A DNA stretch of 64,000 bases from Archegozetes longisetosus (Eukaryota > Arthropoda > Arachnida > Sarcoptiformes > Trhypochthoniidae): positions 2,083,843 to 2,147,842 of the forward strand of contig JAEMBT020000003.1 in assembly GCA_018873245.2 (NCBI GenBank), given 5' to 3'. A program made the translations under genes and the position numbers. The notes beneath the pieces are model-generated. The model saw only the letters and a program-made list of their open reading frames with translations, did no database searches and was not told the origin of the DNA. Of the stretch, positions 25,328 through 35,353 are shown piece by piece. Position 1 is the first letter of the stretch. Each line of letters begins with the position of its first letter.

Positions 25328-25335
25328 TATAAAAG
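25328..25335 (+). promoter_or_regulatory. TATAAAAG box inside the element
   Basis: TATAAAAG within GCATTTTGGTATAAAAG. The other copy of the element keeps the same motif and flanks on the minus strand (31889-31896). It lies downstream of the heat-shock-element clusters in the same orientation in both copies. Confidence 0.5.
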
Positions 25336-25912
25336 TGGGCCCTATTACAAAATTTAAAAAACAGCCTAAAAATTTACTTTATTCACTATTTGTAGTGACT
25401 TAGAGTCCTTGGGTAAGCTCGAGATGAGTCCTAATCAGATTACGATTTGAACAGGCTCGACTTGAACTCGATTTGTGCGGAGCACCACTGCTCATTTCCC
25501 ACTGCTTGCTGTAAATGCCAGTAAGATTCTCTTAATGGTTAAAATCAATTGATAATAGTTAATCTGAACATTTGCTTCTGCTCTAAGTTGTCTTGAAATA
25601 TTGTTTTAAAGAAAACAAAATAACATTTATTAAAATTCGTATAATAACGGTGGAAAATCTCTCGTCAGTAAAACGAATTGCAACGCTTCAACTTACACGA
25701 GTTTCATACTTTGAAAATATTCATCAAAACTTTTTTAATATTTAAAACTACTCAACTGACGAACAAATGAAACTTTGAAATACTTGAAAGTTTTTCTACT
25801 CAAAAATCAGAATGATTAGCTGCCACATCTATTCTTAATTTTTATAAATATATATAGGATTCAAAAGGGTGTAAATTGAATAAATTGCGCCAAACTTATG
25901 CACGAATTGCAG

Positions 25913-25918
25913 TATAAA
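25913..25918 (+). promoter_or_regulatory. Probable TATA box of the hemopexin-like gene
   Basis: AGTATAAATGCACGCGC stands about 250 bases before the start codon at 26163, leaving room for a 5' leader of some 220 bases. No other core motif is clear. Confidence 0.4.
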
Positions 25919-26162
25919 TGCACGCGCTATTCATCGCATACAATAAATGAATAAAACATTTAAGAATGAGTAATATTCAGAATCAATTATTTTCGATACA
26001 AGACATCAGAAGGCACGAGACCTTAATAATACACTCTATTGTCATATGAAAATTTCGATTTGATTTTGTTAAAATCAAAACAATGCTAAGTATTAACTTT
26101 AACGTAAATCCATAGCTAAATATTTAAATGATTATAACACAACTTCTAGAGTGACAATCAAA

Positions 26163-27203
26163 ATGGAAGACAAGCTGAATTCAAAAACATTGATCGTATT
26201 ACTATTACTAAAAGTTGCGGTCATCCAAAGTGATGAAATCTGTGATGCAATCGTTATTGACTCGATAACAACACTACAAAACGGAACTATTGTTATTTTC
26301 CGTCGCAATGAGGTATGGCTTTTGCAGAAAGACGTCGAACTACTGGGTCCATGTCCTATAAGCGGTATATTCGAGGAAATGAAAGGTCCAGTTGATGCCG
26401 CGCTAACCATCACCACTCATGACAGTATCACCGAGTTTATCGGTTCGAGTATTTATTTCGTAAACGGGAGCTACTTTACTTACAGAAACTTAGGTCAATA
26501 TAATGTCGAATGGGGATCACTAGTCTATTTGCCACATAAGGGACTGCAGCAAAAGATGGGTTCAACAGATCCAGAAGTAGCTAAACTAATGACCCGCAAA
26601 ATAAGTGCTGCATTTTTCGATCCGACTGATGGAAAAAGCAAATTTATCTTTTCTGATGGCAGTATTTTTGGCTTTGCATTTGAGTTGGGCGCAGAATATG
26701 ATAGACCAGTTCTCTCCAGTCTTAATTCCGAGTTTAAGAAATATGGCATCGAACGGGTTCCATCCGGTATTACCGCTGCTCTCACTCTGACTATTAATAA
26801 GGTTCCTGAACTTCTCCTATTTGAGGGTTCGAAATATTGTTCTTTTAAGTTGAGTTCAAAATTAACCGACCAGATCTGTGAGTGGAAAATGGTTAGAGAA
26901 GGTTTTCTTAACTGCAATCAAATAGTTCGAAAGAATGGTTTCTGTGGTAAAGTGCTTGAAACTCAACCCTTTAAGTCGATCGAAGCGGTTGCAGTTCATG
27001 AACAGTCTATAGATGCAAACAAAGGAAATGATGACAGAAAGAGTGGAATCGTTAGCAGACATGTGGCCTCTAAAACACGAGCGGACTCTAAGCTCCAAAA
27101 TGTTAAAACTAAAAGTAGTGGTCACTCACTATTATTTGATGATATTGTTTGTAAACTCATTCTGGATTTCCTTTTAGTAATCTGCATTCAGATATTCTGT
27201 TGA
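26163..27203 (+). CDS. Hemopexin-repeat-like secreted, probably GPI- or tail-anchored protein
   Basis: 346 residues in a single exon, starting at ATG 26163. Residues 1-23 form a signal peptide with a Leu-rich core (TLIVLLLLKVAV), cleaved before DEICDA. The body has hemopexin/vitronectin-like blade motifs: CDAIVIDSITTLQNGTIVIF then NEVWLL; SSIYFVNGSYFTY; and ISAAFFDPTDGKSKFIFSDG. A Cys near the start (27) and later Cys near 240-270 would allow the disulfide that closes such propellers. The last 25 residues are hydrophobic (LILDFLLVICIQIFC), preceded by a Lys/Ser-rich linker, which suggests a GPI signal or membrane tail. Hemopexin domains bind haem, matrix or proteases; the ligand here is unknown. 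The assignment rests on motif pattern only. AATAAA at 27312. A mobile element with heat-shock-like sites lies upstream. Confidence 0.65.
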   Translation: MEDKLNSKTLIVLLLLKVAVIQSDEICDAIVIDSITTLQNGTIVIFRRNEVWLLQKDVELLGPCPISGIFEEMKGPVDAALTITTHDSITEFIGSSIYFVNGSYFTYRNLGQYNVEWGSLVYLPHKGLQQKMGSTDPEVAKLMTRKISAAFFDPTDGKSKFIFSDGSIFGFAFELGAEYDRPVLSSLNSEFKKYGIERVPSGITAALTLTINKVPELLLFEGSKYCSFKLSSKLTDQICEWKMVREGFLNCNQIVRKNGFCGKVLETQPFKSIEAVAVHEQSIDANKGNDDRKSGIVSRHVASKTRADSKLQNVKTKSSGHSLLFDDIVCKLILDFLLVICIQIFC

Positions 27204-28381
27204 TTTTGAATCTTTTCTCAATTATATCATTCAAAAAATTTATCTAAGTTTAAATTTTTTCAATATTGGTATGTAGCTTGTGGATATTAAGTTTTACTTG
27301 TATTGCAACAAATAAACCAAATCTTAACGTAAAATCAGTTGAATTTATAGTTCTTTAGATATGGATTTCAAAATTTTTCTGAAGGTTTTACACAAATATT
27401 TTCAATAGCTTCAGGAACTGTTTTAGAGAAATAACACGAGAATTAGTGCTAAATGAGAAAATGCAATTAACTTTAAGACTGATAACAATAAAAGCCCAAA
27501 TCTGATGCAATAGCTCTCGAGGATTAAATCTTGAGCTGAAAAAATAAACGACAAATCTGTGGACAAGCTTAGACAAGTTATTAACCAAGTTTTAGTAGTA
27601 GATGCTCTTTTCTTCAAACCAACACGTGTTGGTGTGTGGTTGTCAGTAATACAAATGTCTGTCTAATTATCTATTATCAACTTATTTCCCGCTGATTTAA
27701 TGGGTTTTTCTCGTTTGGTCATATTATAGTAGGAGCTAATAATAAATTTCAGCTGTAATTATAATTAGAAAAAAGCAAAATAGATGTTATCCTCTTTTTA
27801 GGGGTCGCTTTTGAAAAGGAAATTAAGCAAACGATTCTAATACCAACTCTAATTCCTTTCAAATCGCATGTGTTCGCATTTTTTTACTATTCAACTTATA
27901 AGTTTACTTCTTGTGTGTGTTGGTGGACCAAATCATGGCATCGAGTGGGATTTCAAATGACGATCATTCATATCTTAATGGTTAAAGATCTTAATTATGC
28001 AATTTCTCATCCATTCAGGAATTTTAGTGCTCATCAATTTTGGAAATTTTCAACCAATTTTTTCTTTATCAATGAAAAAGTACACAACTTTTGCTGCATT
28101 TGAGAACAATATTTTTTTATCATTTTTATGTTTGAAAAATATGTTTACAAAACCTTGTTTCAACTTAACCAATGATTGATTTAATTTTCAATTGAATACT
28201 GAAGGCTTGATAACAATTACTACAATTAGTCTTCTATTTAAACTTTTGTAGTTCAGAAAATGATGTCAATACTGATGCATATCCTCAGCAAATCCAAAAA
28301 TACTACTTTTGACATGAGCTCCGCCTCACATCCAAAAGTCAGAATCAGTAATTTAAATGCAAACTCTTTGTTAGAATACGA
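27204..28381. other. Intergenic DNA between the hemopexin-like and ITP genes
   Basis: Contains the AATAAA of the upstream gene (27312), a palindromic E-box at 27619-27632 and otherwise AT-rich DNA. No exon recognised. Confidence 0.45.
27619..27632. promoter_or_regulatory. 14-bp perfect palindrome with central CACGTG E-box
   Basis: CCAACACGTGTTGG is perfectly symmetric. CACGTG is the core site of bHLH factors, including CLOCK/CYCLE, MYC and HIF-like proteins. It lies about 750 bases upstream of the putative ITP TATA box. Regulatory function is a guess from the motif. Confidence 0.3.
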
Positions 28382-28389
28382 TATAAATA
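28382..28389 (+). promoter_or_regulatory. Probable TATA box of the ITP gene
   Basis: TATAAATA stands about 114 bases before the first coding ATG at 28496, a suitable distance for a short leader. Confidence 0.4.
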
Positions 28390-28495
28390 TTCAGCAGAAG
28401 AAGCATTCTGAAGTATTAGAGAAAAAGTAAATAAAGATCTATTAATCGAGTTCTCAATTTCAGTATTCAAGCCTAGTCACTTAAACTTTGCGATA

Positions 28496-29673
28496 ATGTA
28501 CAGCAAACGATCTTCAAAGTAAGTAAAAGAGATCTATTTCTCATCTAATTAATCAAGTTTAATCAGTAAAAAATTCACATTTCAGTTAATTTTCTGAACT
28601 TAACTATAAAACCGTTCCTTTTAATACTATATAAAATTAGATTTCTATAGTCTCAATCATTTTGATTTTGAAAACCGCAAATTAAATTCTGATTCTTTAT
28701 GAACTTGTTTCAAGATGCTTTTCAAACTAATTAATCGATTCAAAAGTCAAACCCTGAACTACTTATTTGAAAAAAGTCTGAATCAGTTCTTATTCGATAG
28801 TATCTCCAGTTATTCAGCTTATTACTTAGCTTCTCAGTTGTTATCGTATCCTGATGTTAATAAATGGTGTTAATAATAATTAGATGATTCATATCTAGAA
28901 ATTAAATCTTCTCAAAGTAGTTAAAAACTTTCTGATAGCAACTTAAAGATTAAAAAAAGTTGAAATTTATTCAACAACTTCTCAAGAATCAGATATTAAA
29001 AATAGACCAAAGTCTTAGACTATATTTTTTGAATGATAAAATCGTTTGACTTCAAGTGATTCATTACTATGTTTATCAAAGAACAATCGTGTGGTCAGCA
29101 CAAATCATCACGATCTCAACCATAGCCTTAATCATAGCATTACTTGTCTCAAAAACTGAATCACGTGATTTACATAAGAGAACTTTTGCCGGTTTGGGAT
29201 GTCTTGGCATCTACGATAAGGCAAAGTTTGCACGTTTGGATCGTGTTTGCGAAGAATGCTATCAATTATATCGAGAGCCAGATCTTCATTCAAGTTGCAG
29301 GTATTTCAAGCTTTTATATATGTATTTGCACTCAACCAGTAACAGTTACATAACTAAATGAAACATATTTTACAACTTCTTTGAGAAAAAGTGTTGTGAA
29401 GATCAGAACTTCCAAACTTTTTAAGGTTTACATTCTAAATTGAAATTTTTTCTAATAGTCTGCTATTCATACAATTACTTGTATATATTTAGATTTATGT
29501 CTAGGAGCTTTTGAAAGCTTATCAATAACTTGTTTTTATTTCCCCATATTATCTAAAGACAAGACTGTTTTCGTAATGAAGTGTTTGGTCGTTGCGTTGA
29601 CGCTCTGCTTCTGTCGCACGAACAGAAAAAGTTAGAAGAAATGGTCGAAGATTTATACGGAAAGAAAAAATAA
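28496..29673 (+). CDS. ITP: Ion transport peptide / crustacean hyperglycemic hormone precursor
   Basis: The coding exons are 28496-28518 (only 23 bases), 29082-29300 and 29559-29673. All junctions are GT-AG and in phase, giving 118 residues. Exon 1 (MYSKRSS, donor GTAAGT) plus the start of exon 2 form a hydrophobic signal peptide (SAQIITISTIALIIALLVS). A Lys-Arg site (DLHKR) releases a mature peptide with the six cysteines in exact CHH/ITP spacing (7, 23, 26, 39, 43, 52 of the mature chain). It includes CLGIYDKAKFARLDRVCEEC and CFRNEVFGRC and ends ...EDLY-GKKK, an amidation signal as in insect ITP. Family members regulate ion and water transport, feeding and moulting. No alternative ITP-L exon was seen in the 258-bp second intron. 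AATAAA near 29932. The exon-1 assignment is inferred; the rest is clear. Confidence 0.85.
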
Positions 29674-31759
29674 AACTATCATTTAATTATTCAAGCTAAA
29701 GATTCCCAACTTTTGACGATAAATTATTCCAATGGGCCAGAAATAACTCATTTATTGGTTGGGAAACTTTACAGAAACTATTTTGTGATATTAAATTAAT
29801 ATTTTAGATTTTTTACTTATAATTTACTTAAAATTAAATTTAAATTGAGTTCTTTTTAGTTATTTGAGTTTATGATTGAATTGTATATTTGTTTATGATT
29901 TATTTATTGTTTAAATTTGTTATCTTGACTAATAAAATATATTGAATGACATAAAACTGATTATGATGAAGCTTCTGTAATAGTTTGAAAACAACATTAC
30001 GTTGAATCAGGAATTGAAGTTTTTCTAATTATCCCCGAACTTTTTGAGAATGTTTTAAAGATTTTGTCAAATTACGGAACCAATTCCCAACACTATCACA
30101 CTTTGAGTAAACAATTTGATATGGCGTTTTCTCTTCAATGTATTCACATTAGGGTTATTTGTTATACAACATTTGTCTTAAAACAATGATTGATCATTAT
30201 TTATAACGTTTTAAAAAACCACCAAAACAGTATTTTACATCGTTTTCAGATTCGACAAAATAGGACAATTATCAAATTATTTTATAAACTGATGACTTTA
30301 GGTGCTCTCCCAAACATTACAGTGCAGTTCAAAGTGTAATGTACTTTCAAGTATTTTCTGTTCGAATTTTCGATAACAAAGCATTTTTACACTTTCAGAC
30401 TAAAATAGTCAAAAGTAGATTTTTGTTTTTTCTTTCTAGAGGTTGGTACGAAAGTCTCGAAATTTATGGCACTTCATAGTAAAATGCTTGAAAATCGATC
30501 GATCTTATCAAGTGTTCTTGATTTAAAAGGTATATCTGTATAAAGAAATGTAGAAATAAAAGTAATACACCAATATATCTTCACTTTAGTTTTATACTTC
30601 ACTAAATTTCCTAACATATCAATTTTAGAAATTTTAAGAGTCGAGACTCTCGAAATTTCTCGATCCAGAATAAGAAACTCTCAAAAACATCACTTAAATA
30701 TCTAAAAATTCTATTCATGGACCTTCTATTAGATAAGAATGATCTTTTCCATCAATTAAAATTTAGACTTTTGAGAATCTCGAAAAACGACATGCCCTTA
30801 AAGATTCTCAATCGAGAGTCTCGACTCTCAAAAAAATCCACCTCTAGTAACCTCTAGTTCTCAAAATGACATGCAATGCCTTGAGAGTTCAAAAAAATTT
30901 AGACACCGTTAATATATTTCGGACAAATTTTAAACATTTCAAAACATTGAAAAATCTTGGAATTTCATCAACCCTAATTGATATACTGTATAATTGTGCG
31001 ATCACTGTAACCAAAAGCAATTCGATAACCCCTAAAACAACTTGCCACTGACTATGATTGGTACAATGATCAGATTTATTTTTGAGACACCGTACAACTA
31101 TGCCCTTCATACAACTTATATTAACAGCAAATAAATATATAATCTTCTCTTAATACAATAAGTATTACATAAATTTTAATTTTAGTATATATAGATTTAA
31201 CAGTGAGTTCAAGTTTTTACATGAATTGGTCAGTAGTATGTTTATCATTTGATTAAACATTTTATGAAAGACTGCATGCTATGTCTCAAAGATAAATCCT
31301 TCGATTGTACCATTTATGAAAATATGAACCTCTCTCTGCCATTCCTCTGATTATAACTTTTTAAGACAAAATCATTATTCATACACATTCGTTGAACGCT
31401 TACTCAGTACAGTATTACCTCTTTAGTATTTACTTGAAGGGTCTGTAAAATTTACCAAATAATAACGAAGCTAAATACCATCGAAAAGCCTGTAAATATC
31501 TCGGAATTCAAATTTTTTGTTGAAATTTAAGTTTACTATAAAGTACAACGATTGTTTAACAGAAAATCAGTTGATAGCAAATTGTTGTAAAAATTATGAA
31601 TTCGCCTGAAAGTAATCGAGGGTTCACTTTTGTTTGAGGTTTTTGTATTTAGTAACATATATTTCGTCTTTTAATGTGTTCAATGCCTTGAAAGCATTGT
31701 AAGAAACTGATTCACGAGAGAAAATATTCATTCATTTGTTGTATTATATTTAGCACTTC
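29674..31759. other. Intergenic DNA with one small inverted repeat
   Basis: AGAGTCGAGACTCTCGA (near 30637) recurs inverted near 30812, and CTAGAGGTT motifs stand further out (30437, 30847), suggesting a small degraded repeat of about 420 bp. Its family is unknown. No gene was recognised. Confidence 0.4.
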
Positions 31760-32195
31760 AAAACTTGTTCAAACAGCCATTCGATTTTATTTGATTCAGA
31801 CTCGCCTCCAGCTTACCTTAAGACTCGAATTCACTGCAATTAATGAAGTAAATTTTAAAGTTGATTTTAATTTTGTAGAGTGGACCCCCTTTTATACCAA
31901 AATGCATGTTTTCTAGATAGCTCATGAATTTGATGAGATTGTAGAATATTCTAGAAGTTTTCAGAATAATCCACATGTTTCCAGAACGTTCTAAAACTTT
32001 CTAAAATTTTCCATAAGTTTTAGAAAGTTTTAAAAAATTTCAGAGGTTTACCTAAGTTAACCATAAATTCAAATCCTTCAAATCTATTAAAGTCTTACCC
32101 GGACTCGATTTGGACTGGACTCAACTGCGTTCAAGTCGGATCTTTTGGCGAGTTGACTCGAATCGTCAAATCAGCTCGATTCGTGGGGAGCACTA
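31760..32195 (-). mobile_element. Heat-shock-element-bearing element, copy 2 (one end missing)
   Basis: On the minus strand it begins TAGTGCTCCCCACGAATCGA at 32196 and follows copy 1 through TCGAG motifs, TTC/GAA clusters and GCATTTTGGTATAAAAG. It loses similarity near 31760 before the other terminal repeat. Around 31942-31968 it holds three abutting nGAAn/nTTCn units plus a near-fit and a fifth. AGAACGTTCT is at 31993-32002. Divergence from copy 1 is substantial, yet the TATA block is well kept. Confidence 0.65.
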
Positions 32196-34149
32196 TAAGC
32201 AATTACCCAGCTAGTAACACTTAGTTATTTAACATAATAAATTGTAGTCTGTGGGTCAGCCGTGACTTACTTTACAGTCGATAGTCTCAAAAAATTATAA
32301 AAGTAACTAAACTTGGGTAAATTTCATTTTATTAAAATAGATTTCTGTTTACATTAATTAAATAGTTAAGGTTTTTCAGATTTGAGTTGAAAAGGCTGGG
32401 TTTCCTTGGCCCCTACTCGCTTCGTCACCGATAGATTCATAACTTTTAAATTTTTATTACTGAGAGAGTATAGGAGACCTGATACTCATTACAAACACAT
32501 GTATTTGTCATAAAAAGCAATCGCGAAAAGTAATATTTTGTTAGCATTATCTTAAAGAGTATGTTTTATAGATATGAACCAATTTTTTGAAGAGATGCGT
32601 TAATGAATAGGCCTTCACTATGCATTAAAAATACTTTCTATATTAAACTCAATGTGTATATTGATTTGGAAAAAGTTTACTGCGAAACCAAATTGTTTTG
32701 AAGTCTACAGAAGCAGATTAACTGCAAAATAAAAAGATAGAAAACCCTATCAATCATAACTGTTTTATCTTAGTTTGGAAGATAAAAGGACAGACTGTAT
32801 AAAAGAGGCACAAATCTCCAACAATAGCTGTGGGAATTTTATACTACCAAAAATGTAGGAGCCAAACACAGGAGCTAGACTGAAAAGTTCAGGCTTACAA
32901 GTCCAAAAGTGCTCCCTTTCTTACTTGAAAAAACAGAGATTTATAATCACACTTTATACTTCGTTCAACACTTCACTCAACACAAAGTTAGCCAAGTACT
33001 AATCATGACTTTTTAATTTTATAATTTCAGAGTTTAGGTATTTGTCAATATCTTAAGTCTTCATTCATACCATTATGAGAGTTCAAGAAATAAGAGACAC
33101 TTATTGAACTGATTAATAAGAAGAAAACTTATTTATTGCACATCTAATTGAATGCAAATATTTTTGATTTGAAAGTTGCAAACAAACACATTTAACCGTA
33201 TTTTAATAATTGACTTTTATTTCGTTTTTTGAGATGTTCAAACATTTTTGTAAAAAAGACAACGTTAAAAAAGTATTTGTGTTTTGAAAGTATTGAACCT
33301 ATAGCAAATGTAAACTCTCAGTTTTAATCATTCCACTTACATAGAAGTGAATTTTCATTGACAGTAAGATGACTGAATATTAGTATTGAACATTGAATAT
33401 TAGCGTTTGTTAAACTTTATCTTTTATTTTGAATAAGCCATTTTTTTGGAAAACCAAACAAGAATACATCTGGGCTGGCATAACTATGAGCTCCTGTTAT
33501 CATTTTAGAGAACGCATTAATGAAGTAGTAGTTGCAAAGACATACCCCTATATTCTAGTCGGATTGATTCCTATCATAAAATTGCTTTCAATATTAAGTC
33601 TACTTAGAATAAGAAATCATCTTGGCTTTCATTTTGATTGATTTCGAAACGAACGCGTTTTTATACTAAGCAAAATATTGAACCGATTGAAGCACAATCA
33701 TTGCAACTAAACAAACAATAACTAGGGTGCATTTCACTTTTTCACACTTATAAACATTATTTTGATTACTTCGACCCATTTTCAAAAATATTTAAACTTA
33801 AATGCGAATCAATTTCAAAAGTATTGACAACTAATACAAACTTAACCACTAATGCTTATCGTTGAACTGTTGTAATTACTATCAAAAGCTTGGCAAATAA
33901 ATGATTGTTTTTATTAAATGCAAAAATGTTTCAGTCAAAGTAACAATTTAAATAGTTGCAAATCAATTTTATCTGAAATCAATATATGACTGAGTAAAGT
34001 TTAATTTTAGATTTCATTAAAAAACAACTAGCAAGTTATCAAGTTCGTATTATTAAGTAGAACCTTGCTTCAAATTTTTCAGAATGAGTGCAACTCTTCC
34101 GATACAGAAAATTTAGATTTAGCTAATCTAGATATGGACAATGATAAAA
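32196..34149. other. AT-rich intergenic DNA
   Basis: No convincing exon. A 70-codon frame at 33429-33641 (plus) has a hydrophobic segment but lacks an ATG start and any recognised motif, so it was not called. Confidence 0.4.
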
Positions 34150-34730
34150 CTAATCGCTAACGTGTTGCCACTTGTGCTTCAAAATTGACAGCCATTTCGA
34201 CACTTTATCTTTTGCAAACTTTTTCATTTCTGTCGATTCGGTTCAATAACACTCACAATCAATGATTTGAGTTCTCCGTTGACAGATACTTTAAACTTAA
34301 CTCTCGATTACTCATACTTTTTCTTGTTATGATTGACAGGCCATTCATATCTTTGAAACCAATCGATACCAGATTCAGTATTTGTAGAAAATATCTTTTA
34401 CGTGAAAATTCATACAAGATAACTCCCAATGAATACATGTCGTGAAGAAGAAATTTGAATATTTTAGCAATAGATACAACGAATTCTTGAATAGCTACCA
34501 AAATGTGTGATCATGTTATTTTGTAATCTTTTTTGCTTGACCATAAGACTCAATCTCTTGAGCACAACATAGTTGGATGGATGTTCAAATGCCACATGTA
34601 GAGACCCAGAAGTTCTTTTTCTTACATAGTTCTTGAGATCTACTCTTCTATTAATCCTTTGAAGAAACCTGAGCTTGTCCTTAGCATAATAGACATGAAG
34701 GAGAAACATGCTTTAAAAGTTTTGGAAACA
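34150..34730 (-). pseudogene. Decayed protein-kinase fragment
   Basis: The minus strand shows scattered kinase-like pieces in order but in different frames: RRVDLKNYVRKRTSGSLHVA (resembling the HRDLKxxN catalytic loop and what follows), DMYSLGVILYEF (subdomain IX, strong match to DxxSLGVILYE) and ELKSLIVSVIEPNRQK (subdomain XI). Stops and frame changes separate them. The family is unknown and no intact parent is present in the window. DMYSLGVILYEF is the most secure piece. Confidence 0.45.
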
Positions 34731-35353
34731 TTTGAACGTCTTCAATAGGATTTTCATCGCAATTGACCATAATTTAACTAAGATTAGAGAAATTATGTTA
34801 AATATTGAGAAATAATTACTCCGATACAGTTTAAACTAAAGAGATGTTAGAGTAAAATCATTGAAATGTTCAACAATACTCTATTGTTCTAATTTTTTCG
34901 GCGTGACTTAACCATTGCAGAGAAATGCTTGTGATGATGAGCTAATGGATTTCATACTACTTATGCGAAAATTGTAAGAGGACTCAATATTATTTTTTAT
35001 CCTGTTTGAACAATCATAAGATTTAAAAGATATTAATGATATTTTATGATTTATTTTCAACAATTCAATGATAACACAATTTTTAGATTTAAATTATTTT
35101 ACAAAATGGTATTAATGTTGAAATGCATACAATTTGTTAAAAATACTTAATGTTCCTAAAAACGTGATTTAATATTAAAATAAGTGAGACATGAGAATCA
35201 CGTTATGAATTATTTTATACATTATCACAGTATTCAATCAATTTGCGTGTTATTTACAAATAATTATATTTGAAGTGATAGTCAATTGATTTGGCACTAT
35301 ATAAATGATAGTCCAAAAAAGTAGTCTTAAGCCACAAACGAGTCGGCCATTAA

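Larger units (their letters stand above)
24877..25490 (+). mobile_element. Non-autonomous hAT-like element carrying heat-shock-element clusters and a TATA box (copy 1)
   Basis: The terminal regions AGTGCCCGCGCGAGTCGAG and the complement of the right end, AGTGGTGCTCCGCACAAATC, are imperfect inverted repeats; inside them TCGAG motifs recur. The AT-rich body is full of TTCTAGAA palindromes. These are paired nTTCn/nGAAn units, and in two places several abut without gaps (25104-25128, 25218-25237). About 90 bases beyond stands TATAAAAG (25328-25335). There is no frame. A second copy in opposite orientation (31760-32195) keeps the same order. Superfamily assignment is tentative because no clean target duplication is visible. 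It lies about 420 bases upstream of the hemopexin-like gene's TATA box. Confidence 0.7.

Noticed and set aside
26525-27125. Minus-strand frames opposite the hemopexin-like gene
   Set aside because: Shadows of a well-supported plus-strand frame, with no domain.
33429-33641. 70-codon frame with a hydrophobic segment
   Set aside because: No ATG start, no splice partner and no motif.
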